64,000 nt of DNA from NCBI GenBank assembly GCA_910589415.1, contig OU342633.1:54616404-54680403 (forward strand). The letters run 5' to 3'. Below the pieces are notes generated by a model, which worked only from the letters and a program-made list of their open reading frames with translations, searched no databases and was not told the origin of the DNA. Position numbers and translations under genes: made by a program. Below are positions 24,120-35,200 of this stretch, piece by piece. Position 1 is the stretch's first letter; each line of letters opens with the position of its first letter. Source of the stretch: Malachius bipustulatus. Taxonomy: Eukaryota; Arthropoda; Insecta; Coleoptera; Melyridae.

Positions 24120-25600
24120 ATAGAATCTTAATTTTCAGAGTCTTAATTTCCAAAGAATTTCCAGGGGAAACTCTTTCGCTATAAGGGATATCCGTACCCC
24201 CCGGACCTCCCGTTTGTCCACCTGTTGGATCCGTCAATCCTTTCATACAACACAGTCATGCTTGCAGATATCAACGAGCCACCACTGTGTAATACTTAAG
24301 AGGGGTCATTAGTTGAATGTTACAGAGGTCGAAAATTTATAGTTACGCCACTGGGACTACTTGTACCAATGGGTACAATGGGCTTTTAAATTCTTAAATT
24401 GACTTAACTTTCTACATTCTTATGGATTTTCAACAATAAAGGGCCAAAACAAGAAAAGGAAATTATTTTCTCAAGGTACCTTCTTTACCAAAAATATCGT
24501 GTATAAATTGACAGACGTTAGTTTACGTGAAGGACAATTTTAGAGCGCGGTCGTATATGGCAACGTGGAAGTAGTGCGTGATGGTCTTGGGGTGACGTGG
24601 AAGGGTCGCTCGCAGGCGACGCGAAAAGATTAAACAACAGATAAACTCCCGCTGATTCACTGGATGGCGAGGACGTGAGGCTGGAAAGCGAGATTCCTGT
24701 TCATAAAAAAATTAATCAATCAATGTTTCTTCTACTTTTAAGAGGTGAAAGAATATCACATTAGTGAAGTAAAATCTGTTTCTAATTTATTGGACCTTTC
24801 GGAGATTTTTTAAATTCGTATAAAAATATTACGAGTAGATATTTATCGACAAAATTTACCTATATTTCAAAAAATTATCTACCCCATAAATTTATCTTTT
24901 TATTCTGCCTTTTTGAAAAGAATCTATCCACAAGCTTCAGAATTTTGTATACTATAAGTACATAATAGGTACTCGTATATTGTGTCTTTATTAGCAAACG
25001 CTTTTGTTAATGAAAATCTTTTATAATATTCAAGAATCAATATTAAGTACTCATTGTAACATAATATGCGGCTTAAAATTTTCATGAATTATTATTATAA
25101 AGGCCCTGAAACAATGCAAATTTATCAGAGTTATCCAAATTTGAGCCGAAACATAACCGTTTAGCCATAGGATCGTGCTGCATTTTACCAGTCGTGCATT
25201 GTTTGATGTTTACTCAATTACGAATCAATAAACAATAATAACTAGATGAATTAACAGCACTAACGTTTAATACAAGTGCCGAAGTATTACGTTCCAACCA
25301 ACCGGCAAATTTCGTTTTCAGTATGTAGATTATTTTGAACTAATCTGGACTTGCAAATACCAGGAGTAAGTATTATTATTATCCAACTGCACAAGCTGTA
25401 TATACCCGGCAGTAACAGAACTTCATTTATGCTATGTGCTATGTAATAAATAGAGATAAACAAACAATGCATAATGTAACACAATTTGGTATATTGTGTA
25501 TTTTCGCAAAATTAATGATTATATATTATATGATCGTAGAGCTGCTAGCTAACTTCATGCCTTCATGCCTCATGAGTCAAAACCGCAAGTTTGTAATGAC
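24120..25600. other. Intergenic DNA, no gene recognised
   Basis: A short GC-richer patch at 24540-24640 (GCAACGTGGAAG, GGTCGCTCGCAGGCGACGCG) stands out from the AT-rich background, but I cannot tie it to a gene. The rest is featureless. Confidence 0.45.
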
Positions 25601-25608
25601 CAATTTGA

Positions 25609-27888
25609 TTAAAGCAGAGAATACGTATACGGGGAAACTCTCAGACACTCCTGGATGTGATTTTTACGAACAAAAGTGATTTGGTCCTTGAGGCAGGTGT
25701 ATTGGTTCATCAGATCTCTGATCATCGGGCGATTTTTTGTACTCTTAATCTAAAGCATTCTCGTCCTAAACCTAAACTTATTACCTACAGAGATTTTCGT
25801 GCATTCGACGTTGACAAATTTAATAAAGACTTGTCAGAGATCCAGTGGGATCGTTTACTATATTTCGAAAATATTGATCACAAAGTTAAGTATTTGACAG
25901 ATCAACTTTTGAGGTTATTCGACGTACATGCTCCATTGATCACGTCTAGGGTGACCAAGCCTTTCGCGCCGTGGTTGACTTACAATATTCGTTGCATCAT
26001 GAGGTCCCGAGACAATGCCTTATCTAGATACAAGCGAACTAAAAACATTCTAGATTACAAATATTTTCAACAATTAAGGAATACAGTTGTTAGTGCAATA
26101 AGGCGAGAAAAGGTTGCTTATCTCTCGAGTCGTTCTAAGGGTGATGATAGCAGACAACTTTGGAATGCATTGAAGTCATTAAATATAAAGGGTAAGCGAT
26201 CAGTGGAGCTTCCTGCTAATCTGAAAAGGCCTTGTGAATTGAATGAGTATTTCTTATCGGTATTCACACCGAAAAATAACTGTCCTGATACAACAGCCTA
26301 TTACTTAACAAATAGATATAACACAGACCAGAGTTTCTCGATTCGCTTATCGACAATTGAAGAAATAAAAGACATAGTGACAGGTCTTAGATCAAATGCA
26401 ATCGGATCTGATGATATCTCCTCCAGAATGTTAAAGCTATCCTTACATGTGATCGCTCCTTATCTGACTCATATCATCAACTGCTGCTTGGAAACCGGAT
26501 ATTTCCCGCAACAGTGGAAATATTCCCTGATTAAACCCCTGCCCAAAGTTTCTAATCCTGAGAGCTTTTCCGACCTGCGCCCAGTTAGTATTCTTCCTTC
26601 GTTGTCTAAAGTACTTGAAAAGGTAGTGTCTAAACAAATTTATCAATTCGTGGTCGACTCCGAATTAATTCCAACTAGTCAGTCGGGATTCCGTAAGGGC
26701 TACAGCACAACAACCTCGATGTTGAACCTGACAGATCACATCATTAGGTCGCTGGACCTCGGGCTTGCCACATCAGTGGTTCAGTTGGACTATTCAAAGG
26801 CCTTTGATACCCTTGACCATAGACTTTTATGTGCAAAACTACGGTACTTTGGCTTCGATGACATCTCATGTGGTTTTTTTAGTCATTATCTGGAAGATCG
26901 CTTCCAGAAGGTTATTTTCGATGATGCTTCTTCCTCTGATTTTGCTCCGGTTACATCTGGAGTTCCCCAAGGCTCTGTCTTGGGACCGGTCCTTTACTTG
27001 ATCTATGTAGCAGATAGTCCAAGAACAATACAACATGTTAGTATCCAGTCATTTGCGGATGACACCCAGCTCTATTTCTCGTATGGCCCCCAGATGGTGG
27101 AGTTTGCTTCAAATCGCATGAATAGTGATATTGCATCTTTGGTAGCCTTTTCTGATGCCCACGGGCTCAGGCTAAATCCCGAAAAATGTAGCGTTATGAC
27201 ATTTGGTTCGAGCCCGGATGTGGAGGACTTACAGCTGATTGTTGGGAACCAGCCATTGAGGAGTGTAAGGTGTCAAAAAAATCTCGGTATAATTTTTGAT
27301 TGTAGACTGCGGTTCAATGAGCAGGTCTCCATTCTGCTTAAGAAGTCTTACTTAGTTTTGAGGCAGTTGTACAGAAACAGACACTTGCTTGGCTTTCGGT
27401 TGAGAAAGGTATTATGCGAGAGTCTGGTGCTTTCTATTCTAAATTATGGTCTGGTTCTTTATTTTCCATGTCTGTACCAATCAACTAAATATCGCCTTCA
27501 AAAAGTGCAAAATGCGTGTTGCAGATTTGTATTTGGTCTCCGAAAATATGACAGAGTATCAGCTAAAATAAATGAGCTGGAATGGTTGAGAATGGAAAAC
27601 CTTTTCAAATATCATATGAGCTCGTTAGTGTACAAGATCTTATATACATCGACACCTCCATACCTCAAAGAGAAATTGTTGTTAAGAGGTGACATGCATC
27701 ATCGCCTTATTAGATATACAGATACATTAATGCTACCCAAATTCCGTCTTGCTGGGTCTCAGAGATGTTTCACGTACAATGCGGTTAAAATATTTAATGC
27801 TATACCTAGCTTTATGAGAGCACGTACCCTAAATTTTTTGAAAAAACATTATAAAGTTTATTTACTGGAAATTCAGCAGCGGTTGTGA
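25609..27888 (+). CDS. LINE ORF2: endonuclease tail plus reverse transcriptase
   Basis: Open from just after a TGA at 25606 to TGA at 27886-27888, about 759 codons, with no native start. The first residues (NSQTLLDVIFTNKSD, then QISDHRAIFCTL) are the end of an AP-type endonuclease; SDH is its last catalytic motif. RT motifs follow in order: LRPVSILPSLSKVLEKVV, SGFRKGYSTTTSM, QLDYSKAFDTLDHRLL (catalytic Asp), GVPQGSVLGPVLYLIY and SFADDTQLYF (catalytic DD at about 27058-27063). The C-terminal region (LNYGLVLYFP, LQKVQNACCRFVFG) is the usual thumb/C-terminal part of this class. Most of the endonuclease is missing, so this copy cannot move on its own. A relative of the Jockey/CR1 group is likely; the exact clade needs a phylogeny. 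Confidence 0.92.
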   Translation, partial: LKQRIRIRGNSQTLLDVIFTNKSDLVLEAGVLVHQISDHRAIFCTLNLKHSRPKPKLITYRDFRAFDVDKFNKDLSEIQWDRLLYFENIDHKVKYLTDQLLRLFDVHAPLITSRVTKPFAPWLTYNIRCIMRSRDNALSRYKRTKNILDYKYFQQLRNTVVSAIRREKVAYLSSRSKGDDSRQLWNALKSLNIKGKRSVELPANLKRPCELNEYFLSVFTPKNNCPDTTAYYLTNRYNTDQSFSIRLSTIEEIKDIVTGLRSNAIGSDDISSRMLKLSLHVIAPYLTHIINCCLETGYFPQQWKYSLIKPLPKVSNPESFSDLRPVSILPSLSKVLEKVVSKQIYQFVVDSELIPTSQSGFRKGYSTTTSMLNLTDHIIRSLDLGLATSVVQLDYSKAFDTLDHRLLCAKLRYFGFDDISCGFFSHYLEDRFQKVIFDDASSSDFAPVTSGVPQGSVLGPVLYLIYVADSPRTIQHVSIQSFADDTQLYFSYGPQMVEFASNRMNSDIASLVAFSDAHGLRLNPEKCSVMTFGSSPDVEDLQLIVGNQPLRSVRCQKNLGIIFDCRLRFNEQVSILLKKSYLVLRQLYRNRHLLGFRLRKVLCESLVLSILNYGLVLYFPCLYQSTKYRLQKVQNACCRFVFGLRKYDRVSAKINELEWLRMENLFKYHMSSLVYKILYTSTPPYLKEKLLLRGDMHHRLIRYTDTLMLPKFRLAGSQRCFTYNAVKIFNAIPSFMRARTLNFLKKHYKVYLLEIQQRL

Positions 27889-28056
27889 AGTTATTGTTTT
27901 GTTGGTTTAAGTAAATATGTTGTTAATTTCATTGGCTGGAGGTTAAGTAGAGTAGCCCAGGCTAGACTTCGCCTCCCAGTTTAATTTTGTATTGTAAAAT
28001 GTAGGTACAGTACACAAACAAATAAAGGCTCTTTATTATTATTATTATTATTATTA
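25609..28056 (+). mobile_element. 5'-truncated non-LTR retrotransposon (LINE)
   Basis: The element begins inside the endonuclease region. It contains an uninterrupted reverse transcriptase frame to 27888, a 130 bp 3' UTR with AATAAA at 28021, and ends in a (TTA)n tail at about 28032-28055. A short microsatellite tail is typical of CR1/L2/Daphne- and Jockey-like clades. 5' truncation is the usual outcome of target-primed reverse transcription. The intact frame argues for recent insertion. Confidence 0.85.
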
Positions 28057-28561
28057 AATAACATAAGAAGTCTTCCTTTAGAAAAAAACACATACCTTTG
28101 CTATGCCATTGCTATATATGGCACACTCTGATGTATAGTCTAAAATAATTTTAAATTGTAGTCTTGTAGTGATTCTGTACTTGAACTTGCAAAATTTTTT
28201 TTGAGAAAATCCATTGTTTGACCCACAGAGACCGACTCGAATTGACTGGGACAACCTGTATATTTTTTTGTTTAATAAAGAAAAAAATTAAAAGAGTCAA
28301 TTTTAATATAAAATTTATTAAGCCAGAGTGTTCTATTTATCAAGACAAACTTGATATATCAACCCTTGCTCATGATAGGGAATAATGAAAATGAATAAAC
28401 ACAACCCACTGTGATAAGAAGAATAAAAATTCTTAAGCTTTATTAGTCATGATTTCAATTATTGATTGTTGCTACATCTTTATATCGGATGTTTACTAAG
28501 AAAAAAAGGTCCTATTAACGTGGGTCCGCAAACGCATCGTTTTCAAGATACGCAGGGTGTA

Positions 28562-28716
28562 AAAATAGTATATTCTATATCAAGGGCGGAGAGAAGTTCA
28601 TTTCGGCGAGTATGAAGTTATCGGGCCGAGCGGAGCGTAGCGGAGCGAGGATCGATTGAATACGAGCTGAAATGGACTTCGGATCCGGCCGAGATATAGA
28701 CGCTATTCTTTGGCGC
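28562..28716. repeat. Imperfect palindrome with GC-rich centre
   Basis: Arms of about 50 bp (AATAGTATATTCTATATC ... GAAGTTCATTTCGGCGAG and GAGCTGAAATGGACTTCGGA ... GAGATATAGACGCTATTCT) are reverse complements at roughly 75 % identity. The centre is GGGCCGAGCGGAGCGTAGCG, unusually GC-rich for this locus. The left side abuts GCAGGGTGTAAAAATA, a variant of the window-wide boundary motif. Probably the end or whole of a small DNA element. Confidence 0.55.
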
Positions 28717-29219
28717 ATCGCGTTAGAACACTAGCTTGTTAGCTTGTTGGCGAATATGTGGTGGCGTACAAATTAATTCACTGTCAGTGTAATTTTCCCG
28801 TCTAGCGTTCATTTTGTTGCTTTATTGACGAAGCCTCAGAAACTAGTAACCCCCGTTAATCGTTATAATTAGATAGGTACCTACCTGTTATTATTATATT
28901 TCTAGCTCGTTTAGACTTGATTGAAATATGCGCGTATCGTGGTCTCGGTAGTTTTCAGCTGTGTGCTTGAATTTCGCTGCCGAACTCTCACCTGCCGCGT
29001 AATCACTAACTTATAACAAAATACAGTAAGTTGTTATACTAACTTAAATCTGTCCGCCCTAGGGCCAGAAAAAACGGTCGTTGCGGGCTGGAATATTTTG
29101 TAGGTACGCTTGGAAGCGAGCCGCTATTGCATGTAGGGCTGCAATATGCGTCGTTCCGCCGGCTATTAATCTACTGAAAAGTCGTCTTTCAGAGGCGATG
29201 CGCTAAAAAAAAAATCTTT

Positions 29220-29755
29220 TTCAGTTTTCTTACAAAATCTCAGGAACCGTTTCGGATATAAAGGTTGCTTGATTTAAGGTTAATTTCTATCACACTTAGA
29301 AAATTGGCTCTGTGAACGCAAATTTTGAACTGTCATTGTTTTCTACATTATGTATAAAAGGTGCTCTTGATGGTCAATAGCTTGAATGTGAACCGCTTTC
29401 GAGAAAAACGCCATTTTTTTATGATGAAAAACATAAAAGTAGCAACATGTTTTGTTGTGGACAAAAATATCACTTCTTTTTGATATTTTTTGTTGTTTTT
29501 TTTTCACTGCGTCATAAAAAAAATTAATTAGCCCGCAAAAAGTATAACTAATATTAATGACAAGATGTGTACAAAAGTTCAGCCTTATATGTATATCTCA
29601 AACGGTTCCTGAGATATCGTCAAAAAACTTTAAAAAAAAATTTGACAACCCGGTTCAAAACGGTGCGTTTGCGGACCGTTTCTCAGAACGCGCTAAACAA
29701 TCAAGCCTTTTATTTTGCAACACATGAATTGAAGCACCCTGTATATTGATTAGTT
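29220..29755. repeat. Dispersed repeat flanking the satellite region, copy 1
   Basis: Shares ordered blocks with 31560-32260: TTTCGAGAAAAAC, AAACATAAAAG, ATGTTTTGTTGT followed by GACAAAAA and TCACTT, then GACAAGAT followed by TGTACAAAA, and GAGATATCGTCAAAAA. It ends in CACCCTGTATATTGA. No coding content. Confidence 0.65.
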
Positions 29756-29759
29756 ATTA

Positions 29760-31555
29760 ATTTTGATTCTAATTGTTATTGATTATAATTCTGATTATAA
29801 TTGATTTCTAATAATTATTGATTTAATGAAATGTAATTCCTTCTTTTATACTACCTGTACCGGTCAACACCATGTTGATAGAAACATGTCAGATGACGCC
29901 CACTATGTTAATGCTGACGAATAACATTCCTTTTGAAGCATTACTATATTATGAACATCTAATGTTTGTTTAATGGTTAAATATGTATAATAATAAAAAT
30001 TGCTTAAAATATAATAATATACATACCTACTTAACTGAGTGGGATTCTATACATCATAGAATAATGGCATGTACGTATATGTAGTTAGGTAGGACCCGAT
30101 TTTTATTTTAATGACAAAAAAATGTATAGCTATAGATGGTGAATATAGATTCGCGTAAAGTCAAAAGAAAGGATCACAAGAACCATCAGGTGAGAGATTT
30201 ATATACTTTTTATCGCTTTTAAAAACCTTCTTAATGCGAAATTTTAATCTCGGTGGGGATTTGTAGCCTGAAACGATTTCTTTGATATGCATTGCGAGAG
30301 ATTCATCAGAATTGTAAACGTAAAGTTCTTACGACGAGAATCAGAAAACTTTTCAACTGGAAAGAAATGTTGAGAACTCGAACTTTGAAAGTTTTAGACT
30401 ATCACGGGATATTTGCCCTGGAGGGTCATTTGGAGTGTATTTCACTTCATATAATCCATGTGTTTTAACTTTTCACTTCAAACATAAATTAGCTCGTTCT
30501 GTTTGCAATATTTCTGCATTATTCCAGCCAGGCGTATAAAATATCGGTCAATTACTGTTTAATAATAGGTCTGATTTATAGTAAGTGCACTGAATTTCGT
30601 CTGCCGTAAATTTACCGCGCTTATACGGTTTCTTAGGTCACGTCGAGGCGTTTTCTTATGACTTTGGGCCAGTAAATTAAGGTAGCCTGGGTTAGCAAAT
30701 CGCCAAACCTTTTAATTTTTGTTCGAGAAAAAGAAGACGTGAACAAGATAAAATAAGATTGTTAATCTACTGATCAATGGAGCATTTCGATTGCATAGCT
30801 AATATTTTCAAAAAACGTACTGACATTGTATTTGGAAAACATGAGTGATTGCAGTCCAAAGTTGCTTCAAAGGATAATTTGCTTTTTGACATCTTGTCTA
30901 TTAATTATTCTTCATTATTTTAGTCTCAAAAATCTGCCTTTGAAATTTGGTCAATCTTACAATAATAAACACCCTGTATATGTATATGTAGGTACCTATA
31001 ATATATCTAGACAAGTGTCTACATAGTCGTTGTATATAGGTACTTATTAAAGAAAGGTGAATCTCGCATACTCCAATTACAAGTTTCGACAATTTATGGC
31101 TTCATTAGGTGGCAGATACAATGAATCGCTATGTAAGATGACGGTTTAATTAAAACTTAAAAGTTTCTCGTGCATAAAATACTAATAAGGTTTAATAATT
31201 CAGATCCATTTGATTAGTTACTAGGGTATAGGTATACAAAGTATCTACATCTACACAACAATGGCCACAAACTTCTTGCAGTTCATTAAAATATATTTGT
31301 TTAAATTTTTTCAAGTTACTAACATTTTCGTTTTTTATAATCGTCTATTTTTTAACGGAAATTTCGTGGAGCACCGAAGTTGTCAGGGTTTTTTGAGAAC
31401 CTTATCGTTTTAATTTGGATTGTCCATCGACGCGTGTTCTTGGTTTTATGATTTCTTTTTTATTGCCACAACATCCCAAGAACGGTGCTGTCGGGAATCG
31501 CTTGTTTTTTACATAGAGTAAATCGCTAGGGCGGAAGAGGTAACTTTGAAATTTT
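29760..31555. other. AT-rich intergenic DNA, no gene recognised
   Basis: Contains AACACCCTGTATATG near 30969 and several TAGGTACCTA-type runs. No supported gene. Confidence 0.5.
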
Positions 31556-31559
31556 AAAT

Positions 31560-32260
31560 AATAAACCTTATTTTTTATTCTTAATGTGAACTGTTTTCGA
31601 GAAAAACAGCATTTTATAATCAAAAACATAAAAGCGACTAAATGTTTTGTTGTAGACAAAAACATCACTTATAGTAGGATTAACTTTAAAAAGTCAGATG
31701 TGACGTCACACTAACCGTCCGAATTAATATTTTTAATTTCACCAGAAAATGTCAAACAGTTAATTGTCAAGTTGTGAACGAGCGTAAATTATTATTGAAG
31801 AAATCATTCAAACAATGAATTGAAGCGCTTACGTCAGTTTGAGAGCCACTGACAACTACATAAAATTTATTCACGTAATGACATTCTATCCTCTGTGTTG
31901 TGCATTTAATTCTCATTCAAAACCAATGTTGACGTATACTTATTTATGCGGGATGGAGTGTTTAGACAAACTGGACGGTTTCTACGAGAACCAGTATATG
32001 AAACAAAATAAATCGAACTATCAAAAGGATGTGTATTCTTAATCGATACGTATGACTTTTTAGACTTTATTGGACTATATTCATATTTTTTTATTTGTTT
32101 CACTGTCACTTTTTTTTTAATTTGCCCTGTTAACGTAGATAATATTATTGACAAGATTTGTACAAAAACTGCGTTCTGTATCTCAAATAGTTACTGAGAT
32201 ATCGTCAAAAAAATGATTTTCTTGACACCCTGTATCTCGAATACGGTTGTTTTGCGGACC
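31560..32260. repeat. Dispersed repeat flanking the satellite region, copy 2
   Basis: Related to 29220-29755. It ends in GACACCCTGTATCTCGAATA immediately before the first satellite unit, so the array starts at or inside this element. A segment at 31680-32100 lacking counterparts in copy 1 looks like an insertion. Confidence 0.6.
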
Positions 32261-32261
32261 C

Positions 32262-35200
32262 AGGTTAGGTCCGAATAATCGATTTTTACGTGAGGCCAGG
32301 TTAGCTCCGGATTTTTGTTTGTCAGCCCAGGTCAGGTCCGCAAATCGATTTTTACGTGAGGCCAGGTTACCTCCGGATTTTTGTTTGTCAGCCCAGGCTA
32401 GCCCAGGTCAGCCCAGGTTAGCTCTGAAAATTAAATTTTCAGTATGACCAGGTTAGCTCCGGATTTTTGTTTCAAAAAGAATTTTTTTCATCAAAATTTT
32501 TTTTCAAATTTTTTGTTCAAAATTTTTTCCCTACATTTTTTCAGTTTTTTATTCAATTTTTTTCAATATTAATTTTAAATTTCTTTCAAAATTTATTTTT
32601 TCAAAATTTTTTTTCATTTTTTCCTCCAACATTTTAATTTCAAATTTTTTTCTTCAATTTTTTTTTCAAACTTTTTGTCTTATAGTTTTTTTTTAAAAGC
32701 TCTGAAAATTAAATTTTCAGTATGGCCAGGTTAGCTCCGGATTTTTGTTTGTCAGCCCAGGTCAGCCCAGGCTAGCTCTGAAAATTAAATTTTCAGTAGA
32801 GCCAGGTCCGGATTTTTTTGTCAGCCCAGGTTAGCTCTGAAAATTAAATTTTCAGTAAGGCCAGGTTAGCTCCGGATTTTTGTTTGTCAGCCCAGGTCAG
32901 CCCAGGCTAGCTCTGAAAATTAAATTTTCAGTAGGGCCAGGTCCGGATTTTTTTGTCAGCCCAGGTTAGCTCTGAAAATTAAATTTTCAGTAAGGCCAGG
33001 TTAGCTCCGGATTTTTGTTTGTCAGCCCAGGTCAGCCCAGGCTAGCTCTGAAAATTAAATTTTCAGTAGGGCCAGGTCCGGATTTTTTTGTCAGCCCAGG
33101 TTAGCTCTGAAAATTAAATTTTCAGTAAGGCCAGGTTAGCTCCGGATTTTTGTTTGTCAGCCCAGGTCAGCCCAGGTTAGCTCTGAAAATTAAATTTTCA
33201 GTAGGCCATGTTAGCTCCGGATTTTTGTTTGTCAGCCCAGTTTTTATTCAAAATTTTTTATTAAAATTTTTTTTTCATATTTTTTTCCAAAATTTTTAAA
33301 TTTTTTTATTCCAAATTTCTTGAAAATTTTTTTAAGCTTTTTTTCAAAATTTATTTTAAAATTTTTTTTTTATTTTTGTTCAAAAATTCTTTCCATTTTT
33401 TTTCAAAAATTTTTTCCTCAAAAATTGATTTTCAAAATGTTTTTCAATTTTTTTTTTTTTTCAAAATTGATTTTTAAAATTTTTTTTCATCAAAATTTTT
33501 TTTCAAAATTTTTTCATCAAATTTTTTTTCCAAAATTTTTTCCCTAATTTTTTTCCAAATTTATTTTTAAATTTTTTTATTCCAAATTTTGGTTAAAAAT
33601 TGATTTTTAATTTTCAAAATTTTTGTCGTATAGTTTTGTTTTCAAAAGCTCTGAAAATTAAATTTTCTGTATGGCCAGGTTAGCTCCGGATTTTTGTTTC
33701 AAAAAGAATTTTTTTCATCAAAATTTTTTTCAAATTTTTTTTCAAAATTTTTTCCCTAAATTTCTTCAGTTTTTTATTCAATTTTTTTTTCAAAATTGAT
33801 TTTAATTTTTTTTTCAAAATATATTTTTTCAAATTTTTTTTTCATTTTTTCCTCCAAAATTTTAATTTCAAATTTTTTTCTTCAATTTTTTTTTTCAAAA
33901 TATTTTTTTTTTAATTTTTTCCTCAAATTTTTTTTCAAACTTTTTGTCTTATAGTTTTTGTTTAAAAGCTCTGAAAATTAAATTTTCAGTATGGCCAGGT
34001 TAGCTCCGGATTTTTGTTGTCAGCCCAGGTTAGCCCAGGTCAGCCCAGGTTAGCTCTGAAAATTAAATTTTCAGTAGGGCCAGGTTAGCTCCGGATTTTT
34101 GTTTGTCAGCCCAGGTTAGTTCTGAAAATTATTTTTTCAGTAAGGCGAGATTAGCTCCGGATTTTTGTATGTCAGCCCAGGTTAGCCCAGGTCAGCCCAG
34201 GTTAGCTCTGAAAATTAAATTTTCAGTATGGCCAGGTTAGCTCTGGATTTTTGTTTCAAAAAGAATTTTTTTCATCAAAATTTTTTTTCAAATGTTTTTT
34301 CAAAATCTTTTCCCTAAATTTTTTCAATTTTTTTTTTTCAAAATATTTTTTTTTAATTTTTTCCTCAAATTTTTTTTTCAAGCTTTTTGTCTTATAGTTT
34401 TTTTTTAAAAGCTCTGAAAATTAAATTTTCAGTATGGCCAGGTTAGCTCCGGATTTTTGTTGTCAGCCCAGGTTAGCCCAGGTTAGCCCAAGTTAGCTCT
34501 GAAAATTAAATTTTCAGTAGGGCCAGGTTAGCTCCGGATTTTTGTTTCAAAAAGAATTTTTTTCATCAAAATTTTTTTTCAAATTTTTTTTCAAAATTTT
34601 TTTCCTAAATTTTTTCAGTTTTTTATTCAATTTTTTTTTTCAAAATTGATTTTAATTTTTCTTTCAAAATTTATTTTTTCAAATTTTTTTTCAAAATTGA
34701 TTTTAAATTTTTTTTCAAAATTTATTTTTTCAAATTTTTTTTTCATTTTTTCCTCCAAAATTTTAATTTCAAATTTTTTTCTTCAATTTTTTTTTTCAAA
34801 ATATTTTTTTTTTAATTTTTCAGTAGGGCCAGGTCCGGATTTTTTTGTCAGCCCAGGTTAGCTCTGAAAATTAAATTTTCAGTAAGGCCAGGTTAGCTCC
34901 GGATTTTTGTTTGTCAGCCCAGGTCAGCCCAGGCTAGCTCTGAAAATTAAATTTTTAGTAGGGCCAGGTCCGGATTTTTTTGTCAGCCCAGGTTAGCTCT
35001 GAAAATTAAATTTTCAGTAAGGCCAGGTTAGCTCCGGATTTTTGTTTGTCAGCCCAGGTCAGCCCAGGCTAGCTCTGAAAATTAAATTTTCAGTAGGGCC
35101 AGGTCCGGATTTTTTTGTCAGCCCAGGTTAGCTCTGAAAATTAAATTTTCAGTAGGCCAGGTTAGCTCCGGATTTTTGTTTGTCAGCCCAGTTTTTATTC

